Below are positions 41,314 through 49,862 of a stretch of 64,000 bases of DNA, piece after piece. The DNA lies in assembly GCF_044797955.1 (NCBI RefSeq), contig NZ_CP085211.1:930001-994000 (forward strand), read 5' to 3'. The first letter of the stretch is position 1. Every line of letters starts with the position of its first letter. The notes under the pieces are model-generated. The model made no database searches, was not told the origin of the DNA, and worked only from the letters and a program-made list of their open reading frames with translations. Source of the DNA: Idiomarina seosinensis_A (GTDB lineage Bacteria > Pseudomonadota > Gammaproteobacteria > Enterobacterales > Alteromonadaceae). Made by a program: the position numbers and the translations under genes.

Positions 41314-42483
41314 TTATTTGGATTCGCTGAATAGCTCTCGGCCGATTAACATACGACGGATCTCTGAGGTTCCGGCACCAATTTCGTAGAGCTTAGCATC
41401 ACGCAGTAAGCGACCGGTAGGGTACTCGTTAATGTAACCGTTACCACCGAGTAACTGAATTGCATCCAGGGCCAGTTGAGTCGCCAACTCGGCGGAATAC
41501 AAAATAGCACCGGCTGCATCTTTACGGGTTGTCTCACCCCGGTCACAGGACTGGGCTACTGCGTAAACGTAGGCCCGGGCGGCATTGGTGCGTGTGTACA
41601 TATCCGCAACTTTACCCTGCACCAGCTGAAATTCACCGATGGCTTTGCCAAACTGAGTGCGGTCGTGTACATAGGGGACAACGGTATCCAGACAAGATTG
41701 CATGATACCAAGTGGGCCGGCGGCTAATACCGCGCGCTCGTAATCCAGCCCGCTCATCAGCACTTCAACGCCACCATTAAGCTTGCCGAGAATGTTTTCT
41801 TCCGGCACTTCGACATCTTCAAACACCAGTTCACAAGTGTTTGAACCGCGCATACCCAGTTTGTCCAGCTTTTGCGCCTGGGAAAATCCGGGTGAGTCTT
41901 TTTCGACGATAAAGGCGGTAATGCCCCGTGAGTTTTTCTCGGGGTCTGTTTTGGCATAAATAACGAAAACATGAGCGTCGGGACCATTGGTGATCCACAT
42001 CTTATTGCCGTTTAAAATAAACTTATCGCCCTTTTTCTCTGCCCGCAGCTTCATGCTGACAACATCAGAACCGGCATTAGGTTCGCTCATGGCCAGCGCA
42101 CCGACGTATTCGCCGGTACATAATTTAGGCAGGTACTTTTCTTTTTGCGCATCATTGCCGTTGCGGGCAATCTGGTTAACACATAAGTTTGAATGGGCCC
42201 CATAACTCAGGCCAACAGAGGCCGAGGCACGGCTGATTTCTTCCATGGCAATGACATGCTCCAGGTAACCCATACCCGAACCACCGTACTGCTCATCAAC
42301 CGTCAGACCCAAGAGGCCCATATCTCCCAGTTTGCGCCACAAGTCAGCGGGGAATTCATTTTTTTCATCAATCTCAGCGGCGCGCGGAGCGATTTCATCA
42401 CGTGCAAACGCATTGACTTGTTCACGCATCATGTCGGCGGTTTCGCCAAGACCAAAATTAAAGGTAGTGTACTGACTGATCAT
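41314..42483 (-). CDS. liuA: Isovaleryl-CoA dehydrogenase
   Basis: FAD enzyme that oxidises isovaleryl-CoA to 3-methylcrotonyl-CoA and hands electrons to ETF. It keeps ALAMSEPNAGSDVVSMKLRAE and KMWITNGPDAHVFVIYAKT. The catalytic base is at the isovaleryl-specific position, Glu249 in GLDYERAVLAAGPLGI, not near the C-terminus as in most acyl-CoA dehydrogenases; this decides the substrate call. 389 residues, first structural gene after liuR. Confidence 0.96.
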   Translation of the reverse strand: MISQYTTFNFGLGETADMMREQVNAFARDEIAPRAAEIDEKNEFPADLWRKLGDMGLLGLTVDEQYGGSGMGYLEHVIAMEEISRASASVGLSYGAHSNLCVNQIARNGNDAQKEKYLPKLCTGEYVGALAMSEPNAGSDVVSMKLRAEKKGDKFILNGNKMWITNGPDAHVFVIYAKTDPEKNSRGITAFIVEKDSPGFSQAQKLDKLGMRGSNTCELVFEDVEVPEENILGKLNGGVEVLMSGLDYERAVLAAGPLGIMQSCLDTVVPYVHDRTQFGKAIGEFQLVQGKVADMYTRTNAARAYVYAVAQSCDRGETTRKDAAGAILYSAELATQLALDAIQLLGGNGYINEYPTGRLLRDAKLYEIGAGTSEIRRMLIGRELFSESK

Positions 42484-42497
42484 AATTACTCCTGAGA

Positions 42498-42899
42498 TTA
42501 AACTTCTCTAGCTAACGGTTTGATGTTGGCGAGTTCGTCCTGACAGCGCTGCTCTAAACCACTCAATTCCGTTAAAAGTACGTTGATATCTTCCATTTGC
42601 TGACGCAAAGAGACTTTTTTTTCTTCGATAAGCTCAAGCACTTTTTCAAGCTGAGCGATTGAACTGTTATCGGCGTCATAAAGCTCAAACAATCGGCGTG
42701 TCTCAGCTAACGAAAAACCGAGGCGTTTACCCCGCAAGACCAGCTTTAGCCGGACCCGGTCTTTGTTGGTGTAAATACGGTGTTGACCCTGGCGAGCCGG
42801 CGACAACAGGCCTTCGTCTTCGTAAAAACGAATACTGCGGGTGGTGATGTCAAATTGTTTTGCCAGTTCGCCAATTGAATAGGTGATTTTATTACTCAT
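42498..42899 (-). CDS. liuR: MerR family regulator of leucine/isovalerate degradation LiuR
   Basis: Regulator of 133 residues with a MerR winged helix at residues 8-70 (YSIGELAKQFDITTRSIRFYEDEGLLSPAR split as SIGELAKQFDITTRSIRFYE and DEGLLSPAR) and a C-terminal coiled-coil dimerisation helix. It stands at the head of the operon it should control and shares its upstream region with the divergent thiolase gene. A palindrome of the known LiuR type lies in that region. Effector is probably a branched-chain acyl-CoA, by family knowledge. Confidence 0.92.
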   Translation of the reverse strand: MSNKITYSIGELAKQFDITTRSIRFYEDEGLLSPARQGQHRIYTNKDRVRLKLVLRGKRLGFSLAETRRLFELYDADNSSIAQLEKVLELIEEKKVSLRQQMEDINVLLTELSGLEQRCQDELANIKPLAREV

Positions 42900-42918
42900 C
42901 AGACTTGCTTTTTGGTTG

Positions 42919-42939
42919 CTCTAAGATCTAAGCTTAGAG
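42919..42939. repeat. Inverted repeat in the liuR-atoB intergenic region
   Basis: CTCTAAG (42919-42925) and CTTAGAG (42933-42939) are perfect reverse complements spaced by seven bases, just left of the main palindrome. It could overlap the liuR promoter or be a second regulator contact. Function unknown. Confidence 0.4.
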
Positions 42940-42943
42940 GAAG

Positions 42944-42959
42944 TTTACGTTAACGTAAA
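42944..42959. promoter_or_regulatory. Probable LiuR operator
   Basis: TTTACGTTAACGTAAA is a perfect 16-bp palindrome between the divergent liuR and atoB genes, about 18 bases before the atoB start and 45 before the liuR start. The sequence agrees with the LiuR motif I recall from comparative genomics of branched-chain amino acid use (TTTACG-like half sites). It probably controls both directions. Confidence 0.75.
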
Positions 42960-42976
42960 GGGTAATTGGAGGAAAC

Positions 42977-44158
42977 ATGTCGAGCGATTCAATCGTTATT
43001 GTCGCTGCTAATCGCACACCAATGGGCGGTTTTCAGGGGAGTTTAAGTGAGGTCAGTGCACCTGATCTGGGAGCTGCAGCGATCAAAGCCGCGTTAAAAA
43101 ACAGCGGTCTGGCGGCAGAAGATGTGTCGGAAGTGATCATGGGAAATGTGCTGCCCGCCGGTGTGGGTCAGGCTCCTGCTCGCCAGGCCATGTTGCATGC
43201 CGGGTTGCCCCGTTCTACTGGAGCCACAACCATTAATAAGGTGTGCGGTTCTGGCCTGAAGGCGGCGATGGTTGCTCATGATCTAATTAAAGCCGGATCG
43301 GCCGATGTCGTGGTTGCCGGTGGTATGGAAAGCATGTCGCGCGCGCCGTATTTATTAGCCAAAGGACGTAGCGGTTATCGCATGGGCCATGGTCAAGTGC
43401 TCGATCATATGATGCTGGACGGGCTGGAAGATGCTTATGAAAATCAGGCGATGGGCAGCTATGCGCAGGCAACGGCTGATGAGTATAAAATTGATCGCGA
43501 AGCCATGGATCAATTTGCCATCGGCTCGTTAACTAAAGCCCAAAAGGCCATCAATGACGGTTTATTCGACAGCGAAATCACTCCGGTAACCTATGAAACT
43601 CGCAAAGGCGAAGTAACGGTCGATACCGATGAACAACCGGGTAAAGCGCGACTGGATAAGATTCCGCAGCTGCGCGCCGCGTTTAAGAAGGATGGGACCA
43701 TTACTGCAGCTAACTCCAGCTCGATTTCTGATGGCGCCGCGGCACTGATTTTAATGCGCGAGAGCGATGCAAAGGCCAAAGGTTTGCAACCGCTGGCACG
43801 AGTTATGGGTCACGCCACCCATTCACAGGCGCCGGCTGAGTTTACCGTAGCGCCGATTGGTGCGATGAACTCATTGCTGAAAAAACTGGACTGGAGCAAA
43901 GATGACGTTGATTTATGGGAAATTAACGAAGCCTTTGCGATGGTGACTATGTTGGCGATTCAGGAAATGAAACTGGATGCGAACAAGGTCAACATTCATG
44001 GCGGTGCCTGTGCGCTCGGTCACCCTATTGGCGCCAGTGGTGCGCGTTTGTTAGTGACTTTGCTGCATGCATTGAAGGAAACTAACCAACAACGCGGCAT
44101 CACCTCCTTATGTATCGGTGGTGGTGAAGCCGTCGCGCTGGCCGTAGAGATGATCTAA
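42977..44158 (+). CDS. atoB: Acetyl-CoA C-acetyltransferase (thiolase)
   Basis: Cleaves acetoacetyl-CoA, made from acetoacetate by AacS, into two acetyl-CoA. The three catalytic landmarks of thiolases are present: Cys90 in NKVCGSGLKA, His349 in GGACALGHPIGASG and Cys379 in SLCIGGGEA. Other segments are AGGMESMSRAPYLL and LWEINEAFAMV. 393 residues, GGAGG precedes the ATG. It is divergent from liuR across a LiuR-type palindrome, so it is likely part of the same regulon. Confidence 0.94.
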   Translation: MSSDSIVIVAANRTPMGGFQGSLSEVSAPDLGAAAIKAALKNSGLAAEDVSEVIMGNVLPAGVGQAPARQAMLHAGLPRSTGATTINKVCGSGLKAAMVAHDLIKAGSADVVVAGGMESMSRAPYLLAKGRSGYRMGHGQVLDHMMLDGLEDAYENQAMGSYAQATADEYKIDREAMDQFAIGSLTKAQKAINDGLFDSEITPVTYETRKGEVTVDTDEQPGKARLDKIPQLRAAFKKDGTITAANSSSISDGAAALILMRESDAKAKGLQPLARVMGHATHSQAPAEFTVAPIGAMNSLLKKLDWSKDDVDLWEINEAFAMVTMLAIQEMKLDANKVNIHGGACALGHPIGASGARLLVTLLHALKETNQQRGITSLCIGGGEAVALAVEMI

Positions 44159-44167
44159 GGCGTTTGT

Positions 44168-45058
44168 TTAGCCGGCGGGTTTGAGTTTTCGCGCCCGCCC
44201 GGCAAGCCAAACGGCAAGCACGATAACGAACGCCCCAGCAGTTAAACGAAGCAAGTCGACTGACTGGTCCCAGAACAGCACATTAACAAGGATGCCGGCA
44301 GGGATTAAGGCGTTGTTCATGCTTGCCAGCTGGCCGGTATTGACTTTTTTGGTGCCGATATTCCAGCCAAGGTAACCAAGCCCGGAGGCTACGACACCAA
44401 GCCAGAGCAAAATTCCCCATTGCAGGCTGGTAGTTGGCTGGCGGCTCATATCGGCGAACAGGACAACACCAAGGCCGGCGATAACACTGGCGCCGAAAAA
44501 GAAAGCGGCAAATTGCTGACTTTGTGCCAGTGCTTTACCCGTAGGCAGACGCTTATACGCAACCTGCCCCGAGGCGAAGCACAGATTGGCTGCCTGAATC
44601 AGGAAAAATCCGGTGATGAAGTCATCGGACAAAGGTTGATAGCGAATTATCGCGGCGCCAAGAACGGACACAGCGGCAGCCAGCCACCATAACAGGGGTA
44701 AATGTTTGCGGTTGAGGATCAGTTCGTCAATCAGCGTGATATAAAGGGGTGTAAAAATAGTGAACAAAAGCACTTCGGCAACACTCAGATACAAGAACGC
44801 ATGATACAGGAAAAGATACATAGCACCGATTTGCACGGCACCAATAAGGGCCAGTTTATACAGTTGAGGTAACTGCCCGGTTTTCGGAGACAGGTACCGC
44901 CAGCGGAATAACGGCAGCACAGTGATCAATGCTAGAATCATGCGAATAAATACAACCAGATAGCCGTCAACCTGGCCGGCAAGGTAAACGCCGATTAGCG
45001 AAAAGCTGGCGGCCCAAAGTACAGTAATCAGAATTAAGAGGGTCACGTTAAGGCTCAC
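44168..45058 (-). CDS. yigM: EamA/DMT-family transporter similar to biotin transporter YigM
   Basis: Inner-membrane protein of 296 residues with about ten hydrophobic segments in two EamA repeats. Recalled segments of E. coli YigM, a biotin transporter, are closely followed: ILWA-x-SFSLIG-like LWAASFSLIGVYLAG, VLLFTIFTPLYITLI, VASGLGYLGWNIG and MNNALIPAGILVNVL. GTG start at 45058; a second GTG five codons inside is possible. Transport of biotin is inferred from similarity and from the nearby biotin-dependent liuD. Confidence 0.8.
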   Translation of the reverse strand: MSLNVTLLILITVLWAASFSLIGVYLAGQVDGYLVVFIRMILALITVLPLFRWRYLSPKTGQLPQLYKLALIGAVQIGAMYLFLYHAFLYLSVAEVLLFTIFTPLYITLIDELILNRKHLPLLWWLAAAVSVLGAAIIRYQPLSDDFITGFFLIQAANLCFASGQVAYKRLPTGKALAQSQQFAAFFFGASVIAGLGVVLFADMSRQPTTSLQWGILLWLGVVASGLGYLGWNIGTKKVNTGQLASMNNALIPAGILVNVLFWDQSVDLLRLTAGAFVIVLAVWLAGRARKLKPAG

Positions 45059-45113
45059 TTAACTAAATTAGCTCATCAATGGATGACAAAATAACACAAT
45101 AAGAAGGTGAATT

Positions 45114-46613
45114 ATGTCTAAGAAAGTGCCTCTGTATATAGATGGTGAATTTGTCGCCTCGAAGTCAGAACAGTGGATCCCGGTGACGAACCCGGCAACT
45201 CAGGAAGTCATTGCTGAAGCGCCAGTTGCTACACAAAGCGAAATGGAAGCGGCAGTTAACAGTGCCCGCGAAGCTTTTAAAACCTGGAAAGAAGTGCCTG
45301 TTTCTGAGCGGGCACGGGTAATGATGCGTTACCAGGCGTTGTTAAAAGAACATCAGGAAGAAATTGCTGAAATTCTGGCCCAGGAAACCGGTAAAACCTT
45401 TGAAGACGCCAAAGGTGACGTCTGGCGTGGTATTGAAGTTGTCGAACAAGCCGCCAACATTCCGTCGCTACTGATGGGTGAAACTGTTGAAAACGTTGCC
45501 CGTAAAATTGATTCATACAGCTATACACAGCCGTTAGGTGTCTGTGCAGGTATTACCCCGTTTAACTTCCCGGCCATGATCCCGCTGTGGATGTTCCCGC
45601 TGGCAATCGCTTGCGGTAATACGTTTATTCTTAAGCCTTCTGAGCAGGATCCGTTAACACCAACGCGTTTGGTCGAGCTGTTTGAAGAAGCTGGCGCACC
45701 GAAAGGCGTGTTACAGGTATTGCACGGCAATAAACAACAGGTCGACTTCCTGTTAGACCATCCTGATGTGCGTGCCTTGTCGTTCGTTGGCTCAGTGCCA
45801 GTGGCTGAATACATTTATCGGCGTGGTACAGAAAACGGTAAGCGGGTACAAGCCTTTGCCGGTGCTAAGAACCACTGCGTTATTATGCCGGATGCCAATA
45901 AACAGCAAGTCATCAACAACATGGTTGGCTCATCGGTTGGTGCTGCCGGTCAGCGCTGCATGGCAATTTCTGTGGCGGTATTTGTCGGCGCGGCTAAAGA
46001 GTGGATCCCTGAGATTGCCGAAGCCATTGCTAAGGTTCGTCCGGGTGCCTGGGATGACGAAAATGCCGCTTACGGGCCGGTGATCAGTCCACAGGCTAAA
46101 GAGCGCATCGAAGGTCTTATCACACAGGGTGAACAAGAAGGCGCGAAACTGTTGGTTGATGGCCGTAACTGTCAGGTCGAGGGTCTGCCGGATGGTAACT
46201 GGGTTGGGCCAACGGTATTCTCTAACGTAACGCCTGAGATGGAAGTGTACAAAACCGAAATTTTTGGACCGGTTTTATGCACCACCGAAGTGGACAGTTT
46301 AGAAGATGCGCTGGAGCTGGTTAACAACAACCCTTACGGTAATGGTACCTCAATCTTTACCGCAAGCGGTGCCGCAGCACGCAAATACCAACATGAAGTG
46401 GAAGTCGGCCAGGTCGGTATCAATATTCCGATTCCGGTACCGCTGCCGTTCTTCTCATTCACTGGCTGGAAACGCTCATTCTTTGGCGACCTGCATGCCT
46501 ATGGTAAACAGGGCGTGCGCTTTTACAGTGAAACAAAAACCGTTACAGCGCGTTGGTTTGAAAGTGACCTGGAAGACCCAGCGGGTCCGAACATGTCAAT
46601 TAACCTAAGGTAG
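45114..46613 (+). CDS. mmsA: CoA-acylating methylmalonate-semialdehyde dehydrogenase
   Basis: Oxidises methylmalonate semialdehyde to propionyl-CoA in valine degradation. Aldehyde dehydrogenase fold, 499 residues: PFNFPAMIPLWMFPLAIACGN, the catalytic Cys282 in AAGQRCMAIS, and the family-specific PFFSFTGWKRSFFGD. AAGAAGGTG precedes the ATG. First gene of an operon of the ivd type known in Shewanella and relatives. The 55-base gap to the divergent transporter holds its promoter; no LiuR-like palindrome was seen there. Confidence 0.95.
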   Translation: MSKKVPLYIDGEFVASKSEQWIPVTNPATQEVIAEAPVATQSEMEAAVNSAREAFKTWKEVPVSERARVMMRYQALLKEHQEEIAEILAQETGKTFEDAKGDVWRGIEVVEQAANIPSLLMGETVENVARKIDSYSYTQPLGVCAGITPFNFPAMIPLWMFPLAIACGNTFILKPSEQDPLTPTRLVELFEEAGAPKGVLQVLHGNKQQVDFLLDHPDVRALSFVGSVPVAEYIYRRGTENGKRVQAFAGAKNHCVIMPDANKQQVINNMVGSSVGAAGQRCMAISVAVFVGAAKEWIPEIAEAIAKVRPGAWDDENAAYGPVISPQAKERIEGLITQGEQEGAKLLVDGRNCQVEGLPDGNWVGPTVFSNVTPEMEVYKTEIFGPVLCTTEVDSLEDALELVNNNPYGNGTSIFTASGAAARKYQHEVEVGQVGINIPIPVPLPFFSFTGWKRSFFGDLHAYGKQGVRFYSETKTVTARWFESDLEDPAGPNMSINLR

Positions 46614-46625
46614 TAGGGAATAACC

Positions 46626-47783
46626 ATGAACTTTGAATTATCAGAAGACCAACAAGCCTTTGTCGACACGGCTAAAGCCTTTGCTGATAAAGAGTTAGCC
46701 CCTAATGCGGCGAAGTGGGACGAAGAACATCACTTCCCTATCGAGGTATTTCGTAAAGCTGGTGAAATGGGCTTTATGGGCATGTATACCCCAGAGGAAG
46801 CGGGTGGCTTTGGTATGAGCCGTCTTGATTCTGCGCTGATATTTGAACAACTGGCGGGTGGCTGCACAGCCACCACCGCGATGATGACCATTCACAACAT
46901 GGTCAGCTGGATGATTGGCTCCTTTGGGCAGCAGTCCGTTATTGATCAGTGGGTACCAGAGCTGGTTACCGGTGACAAGTTGGGTTCCTACTGCTTAACC
47001 GAACCTGGTTCAGGCTCGGACGCGGCAAGTTTACGCACTACCGCTAAGAAAGAGGGTGACGAGTACGTTATTAATGGCTCCAAAATGTTTATCTCAGGGG
47101 CTGGTGAAACTGACGTGCTGGTGGTTATGGCTCGCACCGGTGAAGACGGCCCTAAGGGTATCTCGGCTTTTGTAGTACCGGCTGATGCCAAGGGTATTAG
47201 TTACGGCAAAGCCGAAGATAAAATGGGCTGGAACGCGCAGCCAACCCGGCTGGTTACTTTCGAAGACGTCCGTATCCCGGCTGAAAACCTGTTAGGCAAA
47301 GAAGGCGAAGGTTTTAAATTTGCCATGATGGGCTTAGACGGTGGTCGTATCAATATTGCCGTGTGTTCGGTGGGCACTGCGCAGGCAGCCCTGAATACCG
47401 CGGCTGCTTACATGCAGGAACGCACTCAGTTTGGTAAGCCGCTGGCGGCTTTTCAGGCGTTGCAGTTTAAATTGGCTGATATGGTGACAGAGCTGGTAGC
47501 AGCGCGGCAAATGGTACGTCTGGCTGCCGCAAAAGTAGACGCTATTGATGCTGACAAAACAACCTATTGCGCTATGGCTAAACAATTTGCCACCGATGTC
47601 GGCTTTAAGGTTTGTAATGATGCCCTGCAGTTGCACGGCGGCTATGGTTACATCAGAGAATACCCGTTAGAGCGGCATGTTCGTGACGTGCGGGTGCATC
47701 AGATCCTGGAAGGAACCAACGAGGTGATGCGTCTTATTATTGGTCGCCGTGTGTTATCAGACCTTGACCGCGAAATTTTGTAA
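46626..47783 (+). CDS. Acyl-CoA dehydrogenase, probably isobutyryl/2-methylacyl-CoA (ivdC type)
   Basis: FAD enzyme expected to convert isobutyryl-CoA to methacrylyl-CoA and donate electrons to ETF. CLTEPGSGSDAASLRTTAKK and KMFISGAGETDVLVVMART are visible. The catalytic Glu is at the common C-terminal position, Glu362 in QILEGTNEVMRL, in contrast to LiuA. 385 residues. It lies 12 bases after mmsA. Substrate is inferred from the operon. Confidence 0.92.
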   Translation: MNFELSEDQQAFVDTAKAFADKELAPNAAKWDEEHHFPIEVFRKAGEMGFMGMYTPEEAGGFGMSRLDSALIFEQLAGGCTATTAMMTIHNMVSWMIGSFGQQSVIDQWVPELVTGDKLGSYCLTEPGSGSDAASLRTTAKKEGDEYVINGSKMFISGAGETDVLVVMARTGEDGPKGISAFVVPADAKGISYGKAEDKMGWNAQPTRLVTFEDVRIPAENLLGKEGEGFKFAMMGLDGGRINIAVCSVGTAQAALNTAAAYMQERTQFGKPLAAFQALQFKLADMVTELVAARQMVRLAAAKVDAIDADKTTYCAMAKQFATDVGFKVCNDALQLHGGYGYIREYPLERHVRDVRVHQILEGTNEVMRLIIGRRVLSDLDREIL

Positions 47784-47792
47784 GGAGCTTCC

Positions 47793-48932
47793 ATGCAAGA
47801 GGTGGTATTAATTGAAGAAATCAACGCCGGTGACAAAGTCATCGGCGTTGCCACATTAAATTCTGAAAAATCACTCAACGCACTGAGCCTGGCGATGGCG
47901 GAAAAACTGCTGCCACAGTTGCAGCAGTGGGCCAATGACGAACGGGTGGTTTGCGTTTGGTTACAAGGCGCTGGTGAAAAAGCCTTTTGTGCCGGTGGTG
48001 ATATTGTTGCAATGTACAAAGCCATGCAGGCTGAACCCGGAAAGCTGGTATCCGAGGTCGAGAACTTCTTTACTCAGGAGTACCAACTGGATTACGCCAT
48101 TCAGACCTTTCCGAAACCGCTGATTTGCTGGGCAGACGGTATTGTTATGGGGGGCGGTATGGGTCTTATGAATGGCGCCAGTCACCGCATCGTTACCGAT
48201 CGCTCATTGCTGGCGATGCCGGAAGTCAGCATCGGTTTATACCCCGATGTCGGAGCAACCCATTTTCTTAACCGTATGCCCGCAGGCTGTGGTTTATTTT
48301 TGGGCATGACCGGCGCGCCGATGAATGCCAACGATGCCTTATTTTTAAAGCTGGCCGATCACTATCTGGGCCATCAGCACAAGACCGCAGTAATGGATAA
48401 GTTGCAGCAATTGACATGGGGCGACACCGGTGCATTGAATAAGGAAAAAGTCACTGATTTACTTAATCAAATGGCTGCAGATGACTTAACTGACATGCCC
48501 ACTCCGCAAGTAGAGCCGATGCACCCACACATTCAGGCATTGACCGCTGGCAACGAGGTTAGTGAGGTGGTGCAGGCGATTCTTGCCGATGAGCTCGATG
48601 ATGCCTGGCTGAGTCGCGCCCGGCGCAATTTACAAAAGGGCTGTCCAATGACCGCTCATATTGTCTGGAACCAGTTACAGCAAGGTGCCGGCCTTTCGTT
48701 AGCCGATTGTTTCCGGCTGGAACTGACGTTGTCCTGCAATTGTGCTGTGCGGGGTGATTTTGCCGAAGGTATCCGCGCTTTATTGATCGATAAGGACAAA
48801 GAACCCCGCTGGCAACACAGTTCAGTAAGTGACATCACGGCAGCCGAGGTAGACGCATTTTTTCTGCCGCCCTGGGGTGAACGAAAACATCCGCTGGCGG
48901 ATATAGAGACTGTTCTCTCAAATCAATCATAA
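47793..48932 (+). CDS. 3-hydroxyisobutyryl-CoA hydrolase / enoyl-CoA hydratase family (ivdE type)
   Basis: Crotonase-fold protein of 379 residues, the length of 3-hydroxyisobutyryl-CoA hydrolases and longer than true hydratases (about 260). Segments GEKAFCAGGDIVAMYKAM, DGIVMGGGMGLM and MPEVSIGLYPDVGATHFL are characteristic of the HIBCH group. It should release free 3-hydroxyisobutyrate for MmsB. AAGGAGC precedes the ATG. No separate hydratase gene (ivdD) is present next to it. Confidence 0.88.
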   Translation: MQEVVLIEEINAGDKVIGVATLNSEKSLNALSLAMAEKLLPQLQQWANDERVVCVWLQGAGEKAFCAGGDIVAMYKAMQAEPGKLVSEVENFFTQEYQLDYAIQTFPKPLICWADGIVMGGGMGLMNGASHRIVTDRSLLAMPEVSIGLYPDVGATHFLNRMPAGCGLFLGMTGAPMNANDALFLKLADHYLGHQHKTAVMDKLQQLTWGDTGALNKEKVTDLLNQMAADDLTDMPTPQVEPMHPHIQALTAGNEVSEVVQAILADELDDAWLSRARRNLQKGCPMTAHIVWNQLQQGAGLSLADCFRLELTLSCNCAVRGDFAEGIRALLIDKDKEPRWQHSSVSDITAAEVDAFFLPPWGERKHPLADIETVLSNQS

Positions 48933-48953
48933 AAAAAAGGAATGGTGAATCCT

Positions 48954-49850
48954 ATGGCAACCGTAGGTTTTATTGGTTTAGGAAATATGGGTGGCCCAAT
49001 GGCTGCCAACTTGGCCAAAGCTGGTCATCAGGTAAAAGCATTTGACCTTTCGGAGCAGGCGCTTGCAGCGGTTACTGAGGCCGGCGCTTCCGCTATGAGT
49101 ACTGCCCGTAGCGCTGTTGAGGGGGTGGATTTTGTAGTTACCATGTTACCTGCTGACCACCACGTTAAAAATCTTTATCTTGGGTCTGATGGCCTTATTG
49201 GTCTGCTCAGTGACAAGCAGTTAGTGATCGATTGCAGCACGATATCTTCTGAAGCAGCAGTTGAAGTAGGAACCGAGCTGGAGAACGCCGGTATAGGCTT
49301 TATTGACGCGCCCGTCTCCGGCGGTGTGGGAGGCGCTAAGGCCGGAACTCTGACCTTTATCTGTGGCGGCAATGAAGAGAACGTTGACCGTGCCCGTGCA
49401 GTACTAAACGACATGGGCAAGAATGTTTTCCGCGCCGGGGATATCGGAGCCGGGCAAATTGCTAAAATCTGCAACAATATGTTGTTGTCAGTGCTTATGG
49501 TCGGTACCTCCGAGGCATTGCAGTTAGGCAAAGCCAATGGTCTGGATCCGCAAGTGTTATCCGAGATTATGCTGCAAAGTTCGGGTCGCAACTGGACTTT
49601 AGAAGTTTATAATCCATGTCCGGGTGTGATGGATGGAGTACCCTCAAGCAATGATTATCAGGGCGGCTTTATGGTTGATTTAATGGCCAAGGATCTGGGG
49701 CTGGCGCAGCAGAATGCGCTAAAGGCCGGAGCCACCACCCCAATGGGCTCGTTAACCCGTAATCTTTATCACAGCTGGGCTCAGCAAGGCCATGGCCGAC
49801 AAGATTTCTCCAGTATTTTTAATTATCTGCAACCCGTGACCAACAAGTAA
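48954..49850 (+). CDS. mmsB: 3-hydroxyisobutyrate dehydrogenase MmsB
   Basis: NAD-dependent oxidation of 3-hydroxyisobutyrate to methylmalonate semialdehyde. Rossmann motif ATVGFIGLGNMGGPMAANLA at the N-terminus, DAPVSGGVGGAKAGTLTF with substrate contacts, and the catalytic Lys segment GQIAKICNNMLL are all present. ATG at 48954 gives the canonical N-terminus; an ATG four codons upstream at 48942 lies too near AAGG. 298 residues. Confidence 0.94.
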   Translation: MATVGFIGLGNMGGPMAANLAKAGHQVKAFDLSEQALAAVTEAGASAMSTARSAVEGVDFVVTMLPADHHVKNLYLGSDGLIGLLSDKQLVIDCSTISSEAAVEVGTELENAGIGFIDAPVSGGVGGAKAGTLTFICGGNEENVDRARAVLNDMGKNVFRAGDIGAGQIAKICNNMLLSVLMVGTSEALQLGKANGLDPQVLSEIMLQSSGRNWTLEVYNPCPGVMDGVPSSNDYQGGFMVDLMAKDLGLAQQNALKAGATTPMGSLTRNLYHSWAQQGHGRQDFSSIFNYLQPVTNK

Positions 49851-49862
49851 CAGAGGCGACTT

